Shown piece by piece: positions 1 through 10,306 of a stretch of DNA of 64,000 nucleotides. The stretch comes from Serratia liquefaciens ATCC 27592 (lineage in GTDB: Bacteria > Pseudomonadota > Gammaproteobacteria > Enterobacterales > Enterobacteriaceae). The notes beneath the pieces were generated by a model. It ran no database searches. It was not told the origin of the DNA and saw nothing but the letters and a program-made list of their open reading frames with translations. How positions within the stretch are numbered: position 1 is the stretch's first letter; each line of letters opens with the position of its first letter. The stretch is taken from positions 1,116,001 to 1,180,000 of the forward strand of contig NC_021741.1 in assembly GCF_000422085.1 (NCBI RefSeq). The letters are read 5' to 3'. Position numbers and translations under genes: made by a program.

Positions 1-199
1 CCAAAATACAGGGAAAAGTTAATGGGAATATATGCTTAAGCAGGCCATCACGCAGTTTCCAGTCTAATGGATTAACCCCTGCGGCGGCGATCTCCACAAT
101 GACCTTGCCCGGTGAGACCTGGGGCCTGTTGATGGGCTGAATTTTGATCGTGCCCTCAGCGCCATAACTATACATAACTGCTGCTAATTGCTGATTCAT
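1..199 (-). CDS. Medium-chain (MDR) NADPH:quinone/alkenal oxidoreductase, N-terminal part
   Basis: Only the first 66 codons are in the window; the gene continues beyond base 1. It starts at the ATG of 199-197, behind a good ribosome site (AGGAGA) at about 203-209. The visible protein has a GroES-like N-terminus with the motif ending AGVNPLDWKLRDG, typical of zinc-independent MDR oxidoreductases (quinone reductase, YhdH/Zta1 type), which reduce quinones or alkenals with NADPH. It diverges from a LysR gene on the other strand, a common regulator-target layout. The substrate cannot be told from this fragment. Confidence 0.75.
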   Translation of the reverse strand, partial: MNQQLAAVMYSYGAEGTIKIQPINRPQVSPGKVIVEIAAAGVNPLDWKLRDGLLKHIFPLTFPCIL

Positions 200-283
200 G
201 TTGATCTCCTAAGCTATTTTTTCACTATATCTGTACCAATAATAATTAATAAGATGCTAAATTATGGACGCCGCGGACCAAAA

Positions 284-1183
284 ATGAGACAGCTCATGAA
301 TATGAATGCATTGCAGGACTTCATAAGTGTGATTACACACGGCAGCTTCAGCGCGGCAAGTCGCGCAACGATGACGCCTAAAGCCTCTATTTCACGACGG
401 ATCCGTCAGTTGGAAGATGAACTGCAAACGCGCTTGTTTGAACGTACGAATACCGGTTTTACCTTGACCGCCGAAGGAACCCTGCTATTCGAGCGAATAA
501 AGCCTTTGGTTAACGAGCTCAACGACATCAAAACTGACATGATGGAACAGACCGGTAGCCCCTCAGGAAAATTACGGATTAGCGTTCCTCCCGTTATCGC
601 ATTTGATACCTTGGGTAAACTGGCTGCTCGTTATAGAGCGCTTTACCCATTGGTCGAACTTGAACTTATTGCTGACAGCAGATTGGTTGATCCTATTAGA
701 GAAGGTTTCGATGCCGTTATTCGTGTAAATCCGATGGCGGATGAAGAGATGATAGGTATAAAAATATTCAAAGAGACATTAATATTTGTTGCGTCACCGC
801 AATATAGGGAACAACTGGCCTTGGGAGACCCGCTCACGGAACTTCCTTTCATCAGTATTGGAACGCAGTGGAAACCGAATCAAATTAGTACCGTTTTGGA
901 GGGGGAACCACGACATTTCAATGTGAACACGGAGTTATATATCTCCTCTCCGTTTATCACCCGTTCCACCCTCATTTCGGGAGTCGGTTCCGCACTGCTA
1001 CCGGAAGCTTTGGTCGCCGATGACATCAAAGCCGGCAGGTTGCTTCACCTGGGGGTAAGTGAACAGCCAGAGCTGATTTTATGGTGCCTTTATCCGAGTA
1101 GGCGCTATGTCACCGGAAGATTAAGAGCCTTTATTGATTTATTGAAGGAAACATTTTCACAGGAAAGCAGTATTCATCATTAA
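284..1183 (+). CDS. LysR-family transcriptional regulator
   Basis: A protein of about 299 residues with an N-terminal winged helix-turn-helix (residues about 5-65: the segment around GSFSAASRATMTPKASISRR) and a C-terminal effector-binding domain of the CrgA/AaeR type. An in-frame ATG at 188 exists but would overlap the divergent oxidoreductase gene and add 32 residues before the HTH, so I prefer the ATG at 284 (296 or 302 are also possible). It probably controls the divergent oxidoreductase through the spacer of about 84 bp. The effector is unknown. Confidence 0.85.
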   Translation: MRQLMNMNALQDFISVITHGSFSAASRATMTPKASISRRIRQLEDELQTRLFERTNTGFTLTAEGTLLFERIKPLVNELNDIKTDMMEQTGSPSGKLRISVPPVIAFDTLGKLAARYRALYPLVELELIADSRLVDPIREGFDAVIRVNPMADEEMIGIKIFKETLIFVASPQYREQLALGDPLTELPFISIGTQWKPNQISTVLEGEPRHFNVNTELYISSPFITRSTLISGVGSALLPEALVADDIKAGRLLHLGVSEQPELILWCLYPSRRYVTGRLRAFIDLLKETFSQESSIHH

Positions 1184-1388
1184 CGGTTCGAAAAACAAAA
1201 CCGGCGATCCTGTCGGGTAAGCAGTGAATGATGGCTGCACTTAAGCGTGCAAGCAGCCATTGAACCGCCTGCAACGCTGTCCTCCAGTCCCTGGCTCGAA
1301 AATCCATTTAATTACCCGGCTAACGACTATGTTGGCTGCCGACGCTGTGCTAGTTTCTGTAGCAAATCATCAGAATGCAGGACATAAC

Positions 1389-1715
1389 ATGTTGAGTTTG
1401 TTTGTTTACGGGACGTTAGGGCCAGGGCGGCCAAACGCGCACATCATGGAAAGCATCGGCGGAAGTTGGGAAGAGGGCAGTGTGGGGGGAACGCTGCTGA
1501 ATGCAGGGTGGGGCGCCGAAATGGGCTATCCGGGCATCGTGCTGGATAACAGCGGCAGCCGGGTTCAGGGTTTTCTGTTTCGTTCCGACAATCTTGCCGC
1601 CCACTGGCAAACCCTCGATGAATTTGAGGGAGAAGGTTATGAGCGGGTGGCCGTCAGTGTGACTACGGCAAGTGGCGACGTCGTCGATTCGTTTATCTAC
1701 ATGCTGAAGCAATAA
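1389..1715 (+). CDS. Gamma-glutamylcyclotransferase-like (GGCT/AIG2 fold) protein
   Basis: A 108-residue protein beginning LSLFVYGTLGPGRPN, the YGTL signature of the GGCT-like fold, followed by the usual mid-domain GYPGIV and C-terminal LDEFEGEGYERV segments. Proteins of this family (YtfP and related) cyclise gamma-glutamyl or related amines, or remain uncharacterised. The reading frame is open from 1260, but the YGTL strand should lie at the N-terminus and ATG 1389 has AGGAC just upstream, so I start there. It stands alone, convergent with the 3-hydroxyanthranilate operon. Confidence 0.75.
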   Translation: MLSLFVYGTLGPGRPNAHIMESIGGSWEEGSVGGTLLNAGWGAEMGYPGIVLDNSGSRVQGFLFRSDNLAAHWQTLDEFEGEGYERVAVSVTTASGDVVDSFIYMLKQ

Positions 1716-1741
1716 CGCCGCTGCCGTTGCCGGTGTTTAGC

Positions 1742-1767
1742 TCGGGAACGAGCCATCTCGTTCCCGA
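1742..1767. terminator. Strong hairpin between convergent genes
   Basis: An 11-bp perfect stem (TCGGGAACGAG / CTCGTTCCCGA) with the loop CCAT lies between the convergent GGCT gene and the ACMS decarboxylase gene. There is no clear T-run on either side, so it may be an RNA-stabilising or Rho-assisted end rather than a classic intrinsic terminator. Confidence 0.5.
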
Positions 1768-1777
1768 AATGCGGCGA

Positions 1778-3381
<1,604 letters not shown>

Positions 3382-3801
3382 TTATTTTTGGGGCTTATAG
3401 GCGATGGCCTTGATTTCAATTAACAAGTGCGGGTGGGGCAGTTGATGGACCGCCACGGTGGTGCGGGTCGGACCGTCGTAGTCAAAATAGTCGGCATAAA
3501 CCGCGTTATAGCCAGCAAAATCGTTCATATTGACGAGAAAAGCACTGATCTCGACAACATCATTCAGGTCGGCTCCGACACTACGCAGGATGTCGCGAAT
3601 ATTATCGAGCACCGCGCGAGTCTGAACGTCGATAGCCAGGCGGGTTGCACCCATGGCATCGGCTTCGGCCCCGGCAATACTGTTGTCCGGCAATCTGGCA
3701 CTGGTGCCGGAGACAAACAGAAAGTCGCCGGCCCGTTTCACGTGTGGAAAACGTCCGCGCGGGGCGGCTTTTCCTTTAACAACCACAGCCTGGTTAGTCA
3801 T
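3382..3801 (-). CDS. nbaF: 2-aminomuconate deaminase (RidA/YjgF family)
   Basis: A 139-residue RidA-fold protein with the family core ([14 protein letters not shown] near residue 28, and the C-terminal [11 protein letters not shown]). General RidA proteins hydrolyse enamines and imines; the longer pathway members (AmnD/NbaF) hydrolyse 2-aminomuconate to 4-oxalocrotonate and ammonia. The assignment rests on its place between the decarboxylase and dioxygenase genes: its start overlaps the stop of the upstream decarboxylase gene (ATGA at 3801-3798). Outside this context I would call it only RidA family. Confidence 0.85.
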   Translation of the reverse strand: MTNQAVVVKGKAAPRGRFPHVKRAGDFLFVSGTSARLPDNSIAGAEADAMGATRLAIDVQTRAVLDNIRDILRSVGADLNDVVEISAFLVNMNDFAGYNAVYADYFDYDGPTRTTVAVHQLPHPHLLIEIKAIAYKPQK

Positions 3802-4580
3802 AGCTGACCCTCGGTATGAAATGCCGTTCGCCCAAAACCGGAAATATCGACGCTGACGTGTAGCCCGGGGCGTAAAGCTTCTGCTGCGGTTGCCGCACCA
3901 GCGAGGATCACCGAACCGGCAGGCAGTACGCGTTCTTGTTGATGCAGCAGGCTGGCGATCTGTACCAGTGCACGCAATGGATGCCCAAGAATAGCTGCGG
4001 TGCTGCCAACCTGCACCGGACGCCCATGAAAGTTCATCACCACACCAAGGTTATCGATGGCGCGCTGCGGGTTCTGCAAGGCCCCCACGACGAATTTGGC
4101 GGATGAGCAGTTGTCGGCAATCACGTCTTCAAGGGTGAAGCGGAAATCGCGGTAACGGGAATCGATAATCTCCAGCGCAGGGCATACCCCTTCAAGCACC
4201 CGGCCGGCTTCGGCCAGGGACAGCGGGCCATTGATCTCTTTGCCGGTGATAAAACAGAGTTCAGGTTCCACGCGCGGGTGGATCAACTCGCGCAGATCCA
4301 GTGTTCCTCCTTCTTCAATCTGCATGGCATCGGTCAGTTCTCCCCAAATAAGATGGTCAACGCCCATTTGCTGCATTTTGGCGCGGCTGGTGAAACCCAG
4401 CTTCAGGCCGACGCGACGCTCTCCACGCTGCTCGCGCAGCCGGATCCCTTCAGCCTGAATCCGATAGGCCGTGGGAAGATCCAGAGCCTGCTGTCCGGTT
4501 AACTGTGCGGTGGCTTGCTGGCTGAGTGTGGCCTGGTCTAGCTGAGTGGCCAGTGCGGTAAGATCCATGATTTTGCTCAT
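3798..4580 (-). CDS. nbaG: 4-oxalocrotonate (2-oxo-3-hexenedioate) decarboxylase
   Basis: A 260-residue member of the MhpD/hydratase-decarboxylase family. It decarboxylates 4-oxalocrotonate to 2-hydroxypenta-2,4-dienoate. Family marks are [17 protein letters not shown] (residues about 57-73), the metal-binding [10 protein letters not shown] and the [12 protein letters not shown] segment. A second, more distant paralogue three genes upstream is the hydratase. The two can be swapped in automatic annotation; the one adjoining the deaminase is more likely the decarboxylase. Overlaps both neighbours by four bases (ATGA). Confidence 0.85.
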   Translation of the reverse strand: MSKIMDLTALATQLDQATLSQQATAQLTGQQALDLPTAYRIQAEGIRLREQRGERRVGLKLGFTSRAKMQQMGVDHLIWGELTDAMQIEEGGTLDLRELIHPRVEPELCFITGKEINGPLSLAEAGRVLEGVCPALEIIDSRYRDFRFTLEDVIADNCSSAKFVVGALQNPQRAIDNLGVVMNFHGRPVQVGSTAAILGHPLRALVQIASLLHQQERVLPAGSVILAGAATAAEALRPGLHVSVDISGFGRTAFHTEGQL

Positions 4581-5614
4581 GCAATGTTCTCCTGAAGCCT
4601 GTTTCGCTGGGCCAGCAAATCCAGGGCGACGTCAACGATCATATCTTCCTGGCCGCCGACCATACGCCGACGGCCGACCTCCAATAAGATATCGGCGGTT
4701 TTAAGTTGATACTGCTCCGCCGCCTTTTCGGCATGGCGCAGAAAACTGGAGTAGACGCCGGCATACCCCAGCGACAGGCTCTCTCGATCGACGCGTACCG
4801 GACGATCCTGCAATGGACGCACCAGATCGTCTGCCGCGTCCATCAGTTGCAGTAGGTCGCAACCGTGGTTCCAGCCCAAACGTTCGGCGGTGGCGATAAA
4901 GACCTCAAGCGGCGCATTGCCGGCACCGGCGCCCTGACCGGCCAGCGAAGCGTCGACCCGCTGACAGCCTTCCTCCACTGCGACAATCGAGTTGGCGACC
5001 CCAAGCGCTAAATTATGGTGAGCGTGCATGCCGATTTCCGTGTTTTCATCGAGCACCTCGCGCAGAGCGCGGAAGCGATCGCGGATATCCTGCATCAGCA
5101 TGGTGCCGCCAGAATCGACCACGTACACGCAGGTGGCCCCGTAGGACTCCATCAGTTTCGCCTGCTGTGCCAGATGTTTGGGTTCAGCCATGTGGGACAT
5201 CATCAGAAAACCGACGGTGTCCATCCCCAGCTCACGCGCATAGCTAATGTGTTGGCGCGAAATATCCGCTTCGATGCAGTGAGTGGCGACGCGCACTACC
5301 CGTGCGCCGGCATCATAGGCATTACGCAAATCGTGAACGGTACCGATACCCGGCAACAGCAGCGTCGCGATCCGGGCATGGCTGACCGACTCTGCGGCAG
5401 CGGCAATCCACTCGACGTCGCTGTGCGCGCCGAAGCCGTAGTTGAAGCTGGAGCCGGATAGCCCATCACCGTGGGCCACTTCGATCGAGTCGACCCCAGC
5501 GCGATCCAACGCGGTGGCGATTTGTCTGACCTGTGGCAGCGAGTAACGGTGGCGTACCGCGTGGGAACCGTCACGCAGAGTGACGTCGGAGATATAGAGT
5601 TTTTTCATCTTCAT
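4577..5614 (-). CDS. nbaI: 4-hydroxy-2-oxovalerate aldolase
   Basis: A 345-residue class II pyruvate aldolase (HMG-CoA-lyase-like TIM barrel). It splits 4-hydroxy-2-oxovalerate to pyruvate and acetaldehyde. The N-terminal [17 protein letters not shown] motif carries the catalytic Arg-Asp pair, and [10 protein letters not shown] has the metal-binding histidines. Such aldolases form a channelled complex with the acylating acetaldehyde dehydrogenase, whose gene is immediately upstream here with an ATGA overlap. A second Met (codon 3) could also be the start. Confidence 0.93.
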   Translation of the reverse strand: MKMKKLYISDVTLRDGSHAVRHRYSLPQVRQIATALDRAGVDSIEVAHGDGLSGSSFNYGFGAHSDVEWIAAAAESVSHARIATLLLPGIGTVHDLRNAYDAGARVVRVATHCIEADISRQHISYARELGMDTVGFLMMSHMAEPKHLAQQAKLMESYGATCVYVVDSGGTMLMQDIRDRFRALREVLDENTEIGMHAHHNLALGVANSIVAVEEGCQRVDASLAGQGAGAGNAPLEVFIATAERLGWNHGCDLLQLMDAADDLVRPLQDRPVRVDRESLSLGYAGVYSSFLRHAEKAAEQYQLKTADILLEVGRRRMVGGQEDMIVDVALDLLAQRNRLQENIA

Positions 5615-6558
5615 GCTCCCTGACCTTGCAGCAAACGCCTTGCGATATGCTCACCGCAGGCCAGTGCGGCTGACGTCATGATGTCGAGGTTGCCGGCGTA
5701 GGCCGGTAAATAGTGAGCGGCCCCTTCGACCTCCAGGAAGATGGAGACTTTCAGGCCACCCTGCGGACCCAGATCCGGGTAAAGGTGCGCATCGGCCGGG
5801 GCGATGGTTTCAAACTGGACTTCCTGCTTGAGTCGATAGCCGGGAACGTACTCTTGCACTTTGGCGACCATGGCAACCACCGCCTCGGTGATTGCTTGCC
5901 GATCGCTCGGTGGCGTCAGGCAGAAAACGGTATCGCGCATCATCAAGGGCGGTTCGGCCGGGTTGAGGATAATGATGGCCTTGCCGCGCCTTGCGCCGCC
6001 TACGCTTTGCAGTGCCAGCGCGGTGGTTTCGGTAAATTCGTCGATGTTTGCGCGAGTGCCGGGCCCGGCAGAACGGCTGGAGACCGAAGCGACGATCTCG
6101 GCATAGTAAACATCGGTGACGCCGGCGACGGCGGCCACCATCGGAATGGTGGCCTGTCCGCCGCAGGTGACCATATTCAGATTGGGGGCGTCGCCCAGAG
6201 TTGCCAGATTGACTACCGGTACCACGTAGGGGCCGATGGCTGCTGGGGTCAGGTCGATTACCCGTACACCGTACTGTTGCAACAACTTATTGTGGTGCGC
6301 GTGCGCCCCGGCCGAAGTGGCGTCAAAAACCACTTTGATTTCGCTGAAATCGGGCAGCGCGAGCAGGCCATCAATGCCTTCGGACGTCGTCGCCACGCCC
6401 AGCCGATTCGCACGAGCCAGGCCGTCGGAGGCAGGATCGATTCCGACCATCGCAGCCATTTTCAAGTGCTGACCGTGGCGCAGGATCTTAATCATCAGAT
6501 CGGTGCCGATGTTGCCCGAACCGATGATTGCAGTGGCAATTTGCGCTGAGTTGCTCAT
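5611..6558 (-). CDS. nbaJ: Acetaldehyde dehydrogenase (acylating)
   Basis: A 315-residue enzyme that oxidises acetaldehyde to acetyl-CoA with NAD and CoA, as partner of the downstream aldolase. The N-terminal [12 protein letters not shown] is the NAD-binding glycine loop, and [13 protein letters not shown] holds the catalytic cysteine (residue about 131). The length matches MhpF/BphJ/NbaJ. It overlaps the hydratase and aldolase genes by four bases each, so it is co-translated in the operon. Confidence 0.94.
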   Translation of the reverse strand: MSNSAQIATAIIGSGNIGTDLMIKILRHGQHLKMAAMVGIDPASDGLARANRLGVATTSEGIDGLLALPDFSEIKVVFDATSAGAHAHHNKLLQQYGVRVIDLTPAAIGPYVVPVVNLATLGDAPNLNMVTCGGQATIPMVAAVAGVTDVYYAEIVASVSSRSAGPGTRANIDEFTETTALALQSVGGARRGKAIIILNPAEPPLMMRDTVFCLTPPSDRQAITEAVVAMVAKVQEYVPGYRLKQEVQFETIAPADAHLYPDLGPQGGLKVSIFLEVEGAAHYLPAYAGNLDIMTSAALACGEHIARRLLQGQGA

Positions 6559-7367
6559 TGATCACCTCCTGCGGCAGGGGCGAAGCGGCCGCTGACCTGA
6601 CCGAGGCCCTCAATGCGGGCGCTAAACACATCCCCAGCGCAGGCCGCTACCATCGGCCCCAATGCGCCAGTGAGGATGATATCGCCGGCACGCAAAGCGT
6701 TGCCGCGTTGCGCCAGCGTGTCCGCCAACCACAAGGCGGCAAGCAGCGGATTGCCCAGACAGGCGGCTCCGGCACCCACCGAAACCGGTTCGCCAGCCCG
6801 CTCCAGCACCATGCCGCAGCCCAGCAGATCGACGTCCTTCAACAGCACCGGGCGGTTGCCCAGCACGAACAGTCCGCAGGAGGCGTTATCGGCAATGGTG
6901 TCCGCCAGCGAGATATCCCAGCCGGCGATGCGGCTATCAACCACTTCGAGAGCGGGCAGCAGATAGGCGGTGGCGCGGATCAGGTCGGCGAGCGTGTTTT
7001 TTTCATGGGGCAGATCCCGTTCAAGTACCAAGGCGATCTCGGCTTCCACCTTGGGCTGTATCAGCCGACCGGCGGCAATCTCTTCACCGTCACACAGCGC
7101 CATGTCGGCGAACAGCTGGCCGAAATCCGGTTGATTGACCCCCAGTTGGCGCTGTACCGCCGCCGACGTCAGCCCGATTTTGCTGCCCACCGGCCGGTGT
7201 CCCTTTTGGATCCGCTCTTGGTTATTGACCCGCTGTATGGCATAGGCGGCATCGATATCCTGTGAACCCACCAGGTGGCGAACCGGCGCGCAGGGGCAGC
7301 CACTCTCGGCGGCCTGCCTGAGCATTTTGGCCGCTTCATGGTGTTCAGGCTTCAGTGAATTTGACAC
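6555..7367 (-). CDS. nbaH: 2-oxopent-4-enoate (2-hydroxypenta-2,4-dienoate) hydratase
   Basis: A 270-residue MhpD-family hydratase that adds water to 2-hydroxypenta-2,4-dienoate, giving 4-hydroxy-2-oxovalerate for the aldolase. Visible marks are [17 protein letters not shown], the metal ligands in [11 protein letters not shown] and [13 protein letters not shown]. It is the first gene of the seven-gene operon, and the promoter must lie in the 255-bp space towards the divergent LysR gene. It is a paralogue of the decarboxylase downstream. Confidence 0.9.
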   Translation of the reverse strand: MSNSLKPEHHEAAKMLRQAAESGCPCAPVRHLVGSQDIDAAYAIQRVNNQERIQKGHRPVGSKIGLTSAAVQRQLGVNQPDFGQLFADMALCDGEEIAAGRLIQPKVEAEIALVLERDLPHEKNTLADLIRATAYLLPALEVVDSRIAGWDISLADTIADNASCGLFVLGNRPVLLKDVDLLGCGMVLERAGEPVSVGAGAACLGNPLLAALWLADTLAQRGNALRAGDIILTGALGPMVAACAGDVFSARIEGLGQVSGRFAPAAGGDQ

Positions 7368-7622
7368 ATGACTCTCCTGTTATGCGCCACGCGTGAACGT
7401 GGCCGTTTTCCCTGCGGCTGGGTATTGTCGTGAGTCATGCCCTTGAAGAAAGAGAGCGTTGGCGACCACGATTTAGCCAGCCAGCGAGAGTGGATACAGG
7501 GCAGTCTAATCAGATGGCCAATAAGCGAAAAATGAATAAAGTGGCTTTTGCTATTCCTTAAAGTTATGCCATAGTCGCCAGACTTGGTGCCTGGGCCAGA
7601 CGATTTTTGGGAGTAAACGACA
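7368..7622. promoter_or_regulatory. Divergent control region, nba operon / LysR gene
   Basis: The 255-bp space between the first operon gene (minus) and the LysR gene (plus) must hold both promoters. I see an inverted CTAT-N16-ATAG (7551-7574) inside an AT-richer stretch, which could be part of a LysR-type operator, and the ribosome site GGGAG about 10 bases before the LysR ATG. No strong sigma-70 match stands out, as is usual for activator-dependent promoters. The operator reading is inference. Confidence 0.5.
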
Positions 7623-8612
7623 ATGAATGAACGTTCCCCTTTTAACGTGAGCGATATGATCCTGAACCGGCTCAAGCTGCGTCCACTGCTGATTTTTGAC
7701 CGGGTATTACGCAATCAGTCGATTGCGCGTGCGGCTCGGGAACTGAATCTGACCCAGCCCGCCGTGACCAAAGCGATCCGCGAACTGGAACAACAGCTGG
7801 ATACCCTCCTGTTCGATCGTAATAATCGGGGCGTGACCCCAACGGACTGTGGTGTCTTGCTGGGAGAGCGGGTTAAATCGGTGATTGCCGAGCTGCGCTA
7901 CCTGACCGATGAGCTGAACACCTTCAAGGGCGGCGTTACCGGCCATGTTGTGGTGGGAACGCAGATCTCGGCCAGCGCCCGTTTGTTGCCGCGCGCCATC
8001 TTGTTGCTGAAAGAACGAGCACCCAAAATTCTGGTCACCGTACGGGAAGGGCCGCAGGATTACTTATTTCCTGCATTAGCAACCGGTGAGCTGGATGTGG
8101 TGGTAGGGCGTTTGCCCGAGCCCGATGCGCCTCTGACTGCACGCATGGCGCTGAGTCACCGGGCATTATATTGCAACAGCCTTTGCGTGGTGGCCGGCAG
8201 CCGCCATCCGCTGGTGCAAGAAGCCAATCTTAACCTTCAACACCTTGCGTCATGGCCGTGGATCCTGCCGCCGCTCGACTCGCCGGCCCGGCGTGTGGCC
8301 GATCAATTCTTCAAGGAGTCCGGGCTGCCGGCCCCTGAAAATATCGTGGAGTCATTGTCGCTGCTGACCAACGTCAACCTGCTGGTGGATTCTTCATTCC
8401 TTGGCCTGATGCCGACCGCCGCGGCGCGGCGCTTTATTGCGGCCGGTCTGCTGTTCCAACTGCCGCTTGGCGACGTGGGCCCTTCCACCGAGGTCGGGTT
8501 TTCCATCCGTGAAGATAAGCCTTTGACGCCGGCGAGCAGGCAACTGATTGAATGCCTGAAATTGGCGGTTCAGGAAGACAATGCGTTGCCTGGCTATAAC
8601 CAAACGGCATAG
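7623..8612 (+). CDS. LysR-family regulator of the 3-hydroxyanthranilate pathway
   Basis: A 329-residue LysR protein of the GbpR/PcaQ-like branch. The HTH covers residues about 20-80 (RNQSIARAARELNLTQPAVTKAIREL is split by the typical turn), and a substrate-binding domain follows. It sits between the divergent catabolic operon and the plus-strand dehydrogenase-transporter pair, so it is the natural candidate activator for both, with 3-hydroxyanthranilate or a ring-cleavage product as effector (inference). ATG 7623 follows a good GGGAG site. Confidence 0.85.
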   Translation: MNERSPFNVSDMILNRLKLRPLLIFDRVLRNQSIARAARELNLTQPAVTKAIRELEQQLDTLLFDRNNRGVTPTDCGVLLGERVKSVIAELRYLTDELNTFKGGVTGHVVVGTQISASARLLPRAILLLKERAPKILVTVREGPQDYLFPALATGELDVVVGRLPEPDAPLTARMALSHRALYCNSLCVVAGSRHPLVQEANLNLQHLASWPWILPPLDSPARRVADQFFKESGLPAPENIVESLSLLTNVNLLVDSSFLGLMPTAAARRFIAAGLLFQLPLGDVGPSTEVGFSIREDKPLTPASRQLIECLKLAVQEDNALPGYNQTA

Positions 8613-8762
8613 CAAAGCCCGCTTTATTCATTTTCACCTTATTTCTACGGCTCCCTACACTGCGTAACGATACCCGGACGAAGCTCCCTTCCAACGGCGT
8701 TGTTTTCAGACGCCAATGACAGGTTTCTTCGTGCCGTTTTGTGACTCAGGAGGAACAGTGCC

Positions 8763-10235
8763 GTGGCAATTTATCAATCCGCGCCGGATTTACCCTTGTA
8801 TATCGACGGCCAGTTTGTCGATGGGATCCGGCAGTTCGACAATATCAGCCCCGTTGATGGACACCTCGTTTCGCGAGTTGCCGAAGCGGGGGAAGCGCAG
8901 GTAGCGGCAGCGGTCAAAGCCGCCCATGCCGCACTCTCCGGGCCTTGGGGGCAACTGAGCGTGCCGGAACGTGTGGCGCTATTGCACCGGGTGGCCGAGG
9001 GTATCGAAGCCCGTTTTGACGAATTTGTCGCGGCAGAAGTGGCGGACACTGGACGCCCCGAGAGTCTGGCGCGTACGCTGGACGTTCCCCGCGCCATTGC
9101 CAACTTCCGTACCTTCGCCGATCTGGCTGCAACCTCGGTCAATGAATGCTGCGAAACGCCGCAGGCCGATGGTGGCCTGCTGTTCAACTATACGGTCCGC
9201 AAACCGCTTGGGGTGGTGGCCGTGATTTCTCCCTGGAATTTGCCGCTGCTGCTGCTGACCTGGAAACTCGGGCCAGCGTTGGCCATGGGTAACACCGTGG
9301 TGTGCAAACCGTCGGAAGAAACGCCCTCTTCAGCAACGCTGCTGGCGCATGTAATGCATGAGGCCGGTTTGCCTGCCGGGGTATTTAACCTGATCCACGG
9401 TTTCGGACCGGGTTCCGCAGGCGAGTACCTTACCCGCCAGCCGGAGATTGCCGCCGTTTCCTTTACCGGCGAATCTCGTACGGGCAGCGCCATCATGAAA
9501 GCGGTGGCGGATGGCGTAAAAGAGATCTCTTTCGAATTAGGCGGGAAAAATGCTGCGGTGGTGTTTGCCGATGCTGACTTTGAGGCGGCGGTCGCTGGCG
9601 TAACACGCTCCTCATTTTTCAACACTGGGCAAGTGTGTTTGTGCTCTGAACGGGTTTATGTCGAGCGCCCGATCTTCGATCGTTTCGTCGCGGCATTAAA
9701 AGAACGGGCCGAAGCCTTGAAAATAGGTTATCCCGATGAGGAGGGCGTGGATCTCGGCCCGCTGGTGTCGCAAAAGCATCGGGATAAAGTGCTTTTCTAT
9801 TTCGCGCTGGCGCGTAGCGAAGGAGCCACCCTGATCACCGGCGGTGAGGTACCGGTATTCGGTGACGAGCGCGATAACGGCTCCTGGATCCGCCCAACCA
9901 TTTGGACCGGCCTGGGCGACGACGCACGCTGCGTGCGCGAAGAGATTTTTGGACCGGTATGTCACATATCGCCTTTCGATAACGAAGAGGAAGTGCTGGC
10001 GCGGGTCAACGACAGCCAATATGGTCTGGCCTGCGCGTTATGGACCAGTCAGGTCGGGCGGGCGCATCGCCTGGCTCGGCGTGTTCATACCGGCATCGTC
10101 TGGGTTAACAGCTGGTATGCCCGCGATCTGCGCACCCCGTTTGGCGGCAGCAAACTGTCCGGCATGGGGCGCGAGGGCGGGCGTCACTCTTTGGACTTTT
10201 ACTCTGAAATCAGCAATGTCTGCATAAAACTATAA
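8763..10235 (+). CDS. nbaE: 2-aminomuconate-6-semialdehyde dehydrogenase (NAD)
   Basis: A 490-residue aldehyde dehydrogenase of the 2-hydroxy/2-aminomuconic semialdehyde branch. It oxidises the product of the decarboxylase to 2-aminomuconate. Visible are the NAD-site segment ISPWNLPLLLLTWK, the catalytic Glu in SFELGGKN and the catalytic Cys in NTGQVCLCSERV. The start is a GTG at 8763, chosen because a perfect AGGAGG lies at 8748-8753 with nine bases between. It is the one pathway enzyme outside the minus-strand operon and is followed 71 bp later by the transporter gene. Confidence 0.9.
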   Translation: MAIYQSAPDLPLYIDGQFVDGIRQFDNISPVDGHLVSRVAEAGEAQVAAAVKAAHAALSGPWGQLSVPERVALLHRVAEGIEARFDEFVAAEVADTGRPESLARTLDVPRAIANFRTFADLAATSVNECCETPQADGGLLFNYTVRKPLGVVAVISPWNLPLLLLTWKLGPALAMGNTVVCKPSEETPSSATLLAHVMHEAGLPAGVFNLIHGFGPGSAGEYLTRQPEIAAVSFTGESRTGSAIMKAVADGVKEISFELGGKNAAVVFADADFEAAVAGVTRSSFFNTGQVCLCSERVYVERPIFDRFVAALKERAEALKIGYPDEEGVDLGPLVSQKHRDKVLFYFALARSEGATLITGGEVPVFGDERDNGSWIRPTIWTGLGDDARCVREEIFGPVCHISPFDNEEEVLARVNDSQYGLACALWTSQVGRAHRLARRVHTGIVWVNSWYARDLRTPFGGSKLSGMGREGGRHSLDFYSEISNVCIKL

Positions 10236-10306
10236 TCGCTCACCGGCTGCCGCCAGCCCGTGGCAGCCCGCAGAGTCCCTCTATTCGCTGACAGGAGCCT
10301 GACCTC

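Noticed and set aside
3382..3801. Plain housekeeping RidA
   Set aside because: Overlap with the decarboxylase gene and position in the aromatic pathway favour 2-aminomuconate deaminase, although the fold is the same.
5713..6549. Long plus-strand frame opposite the acetaldehyde dehydrogenase gene
   Set aside because: It mirrors the codon pattern of the real gene; there is no ribosome site and no family resemblance.
7352..7714. 120-codon minus-strand frame across the divergent control region
   Set aside because: It overlaps the first bases of both real neighbours and has no ribosome site.
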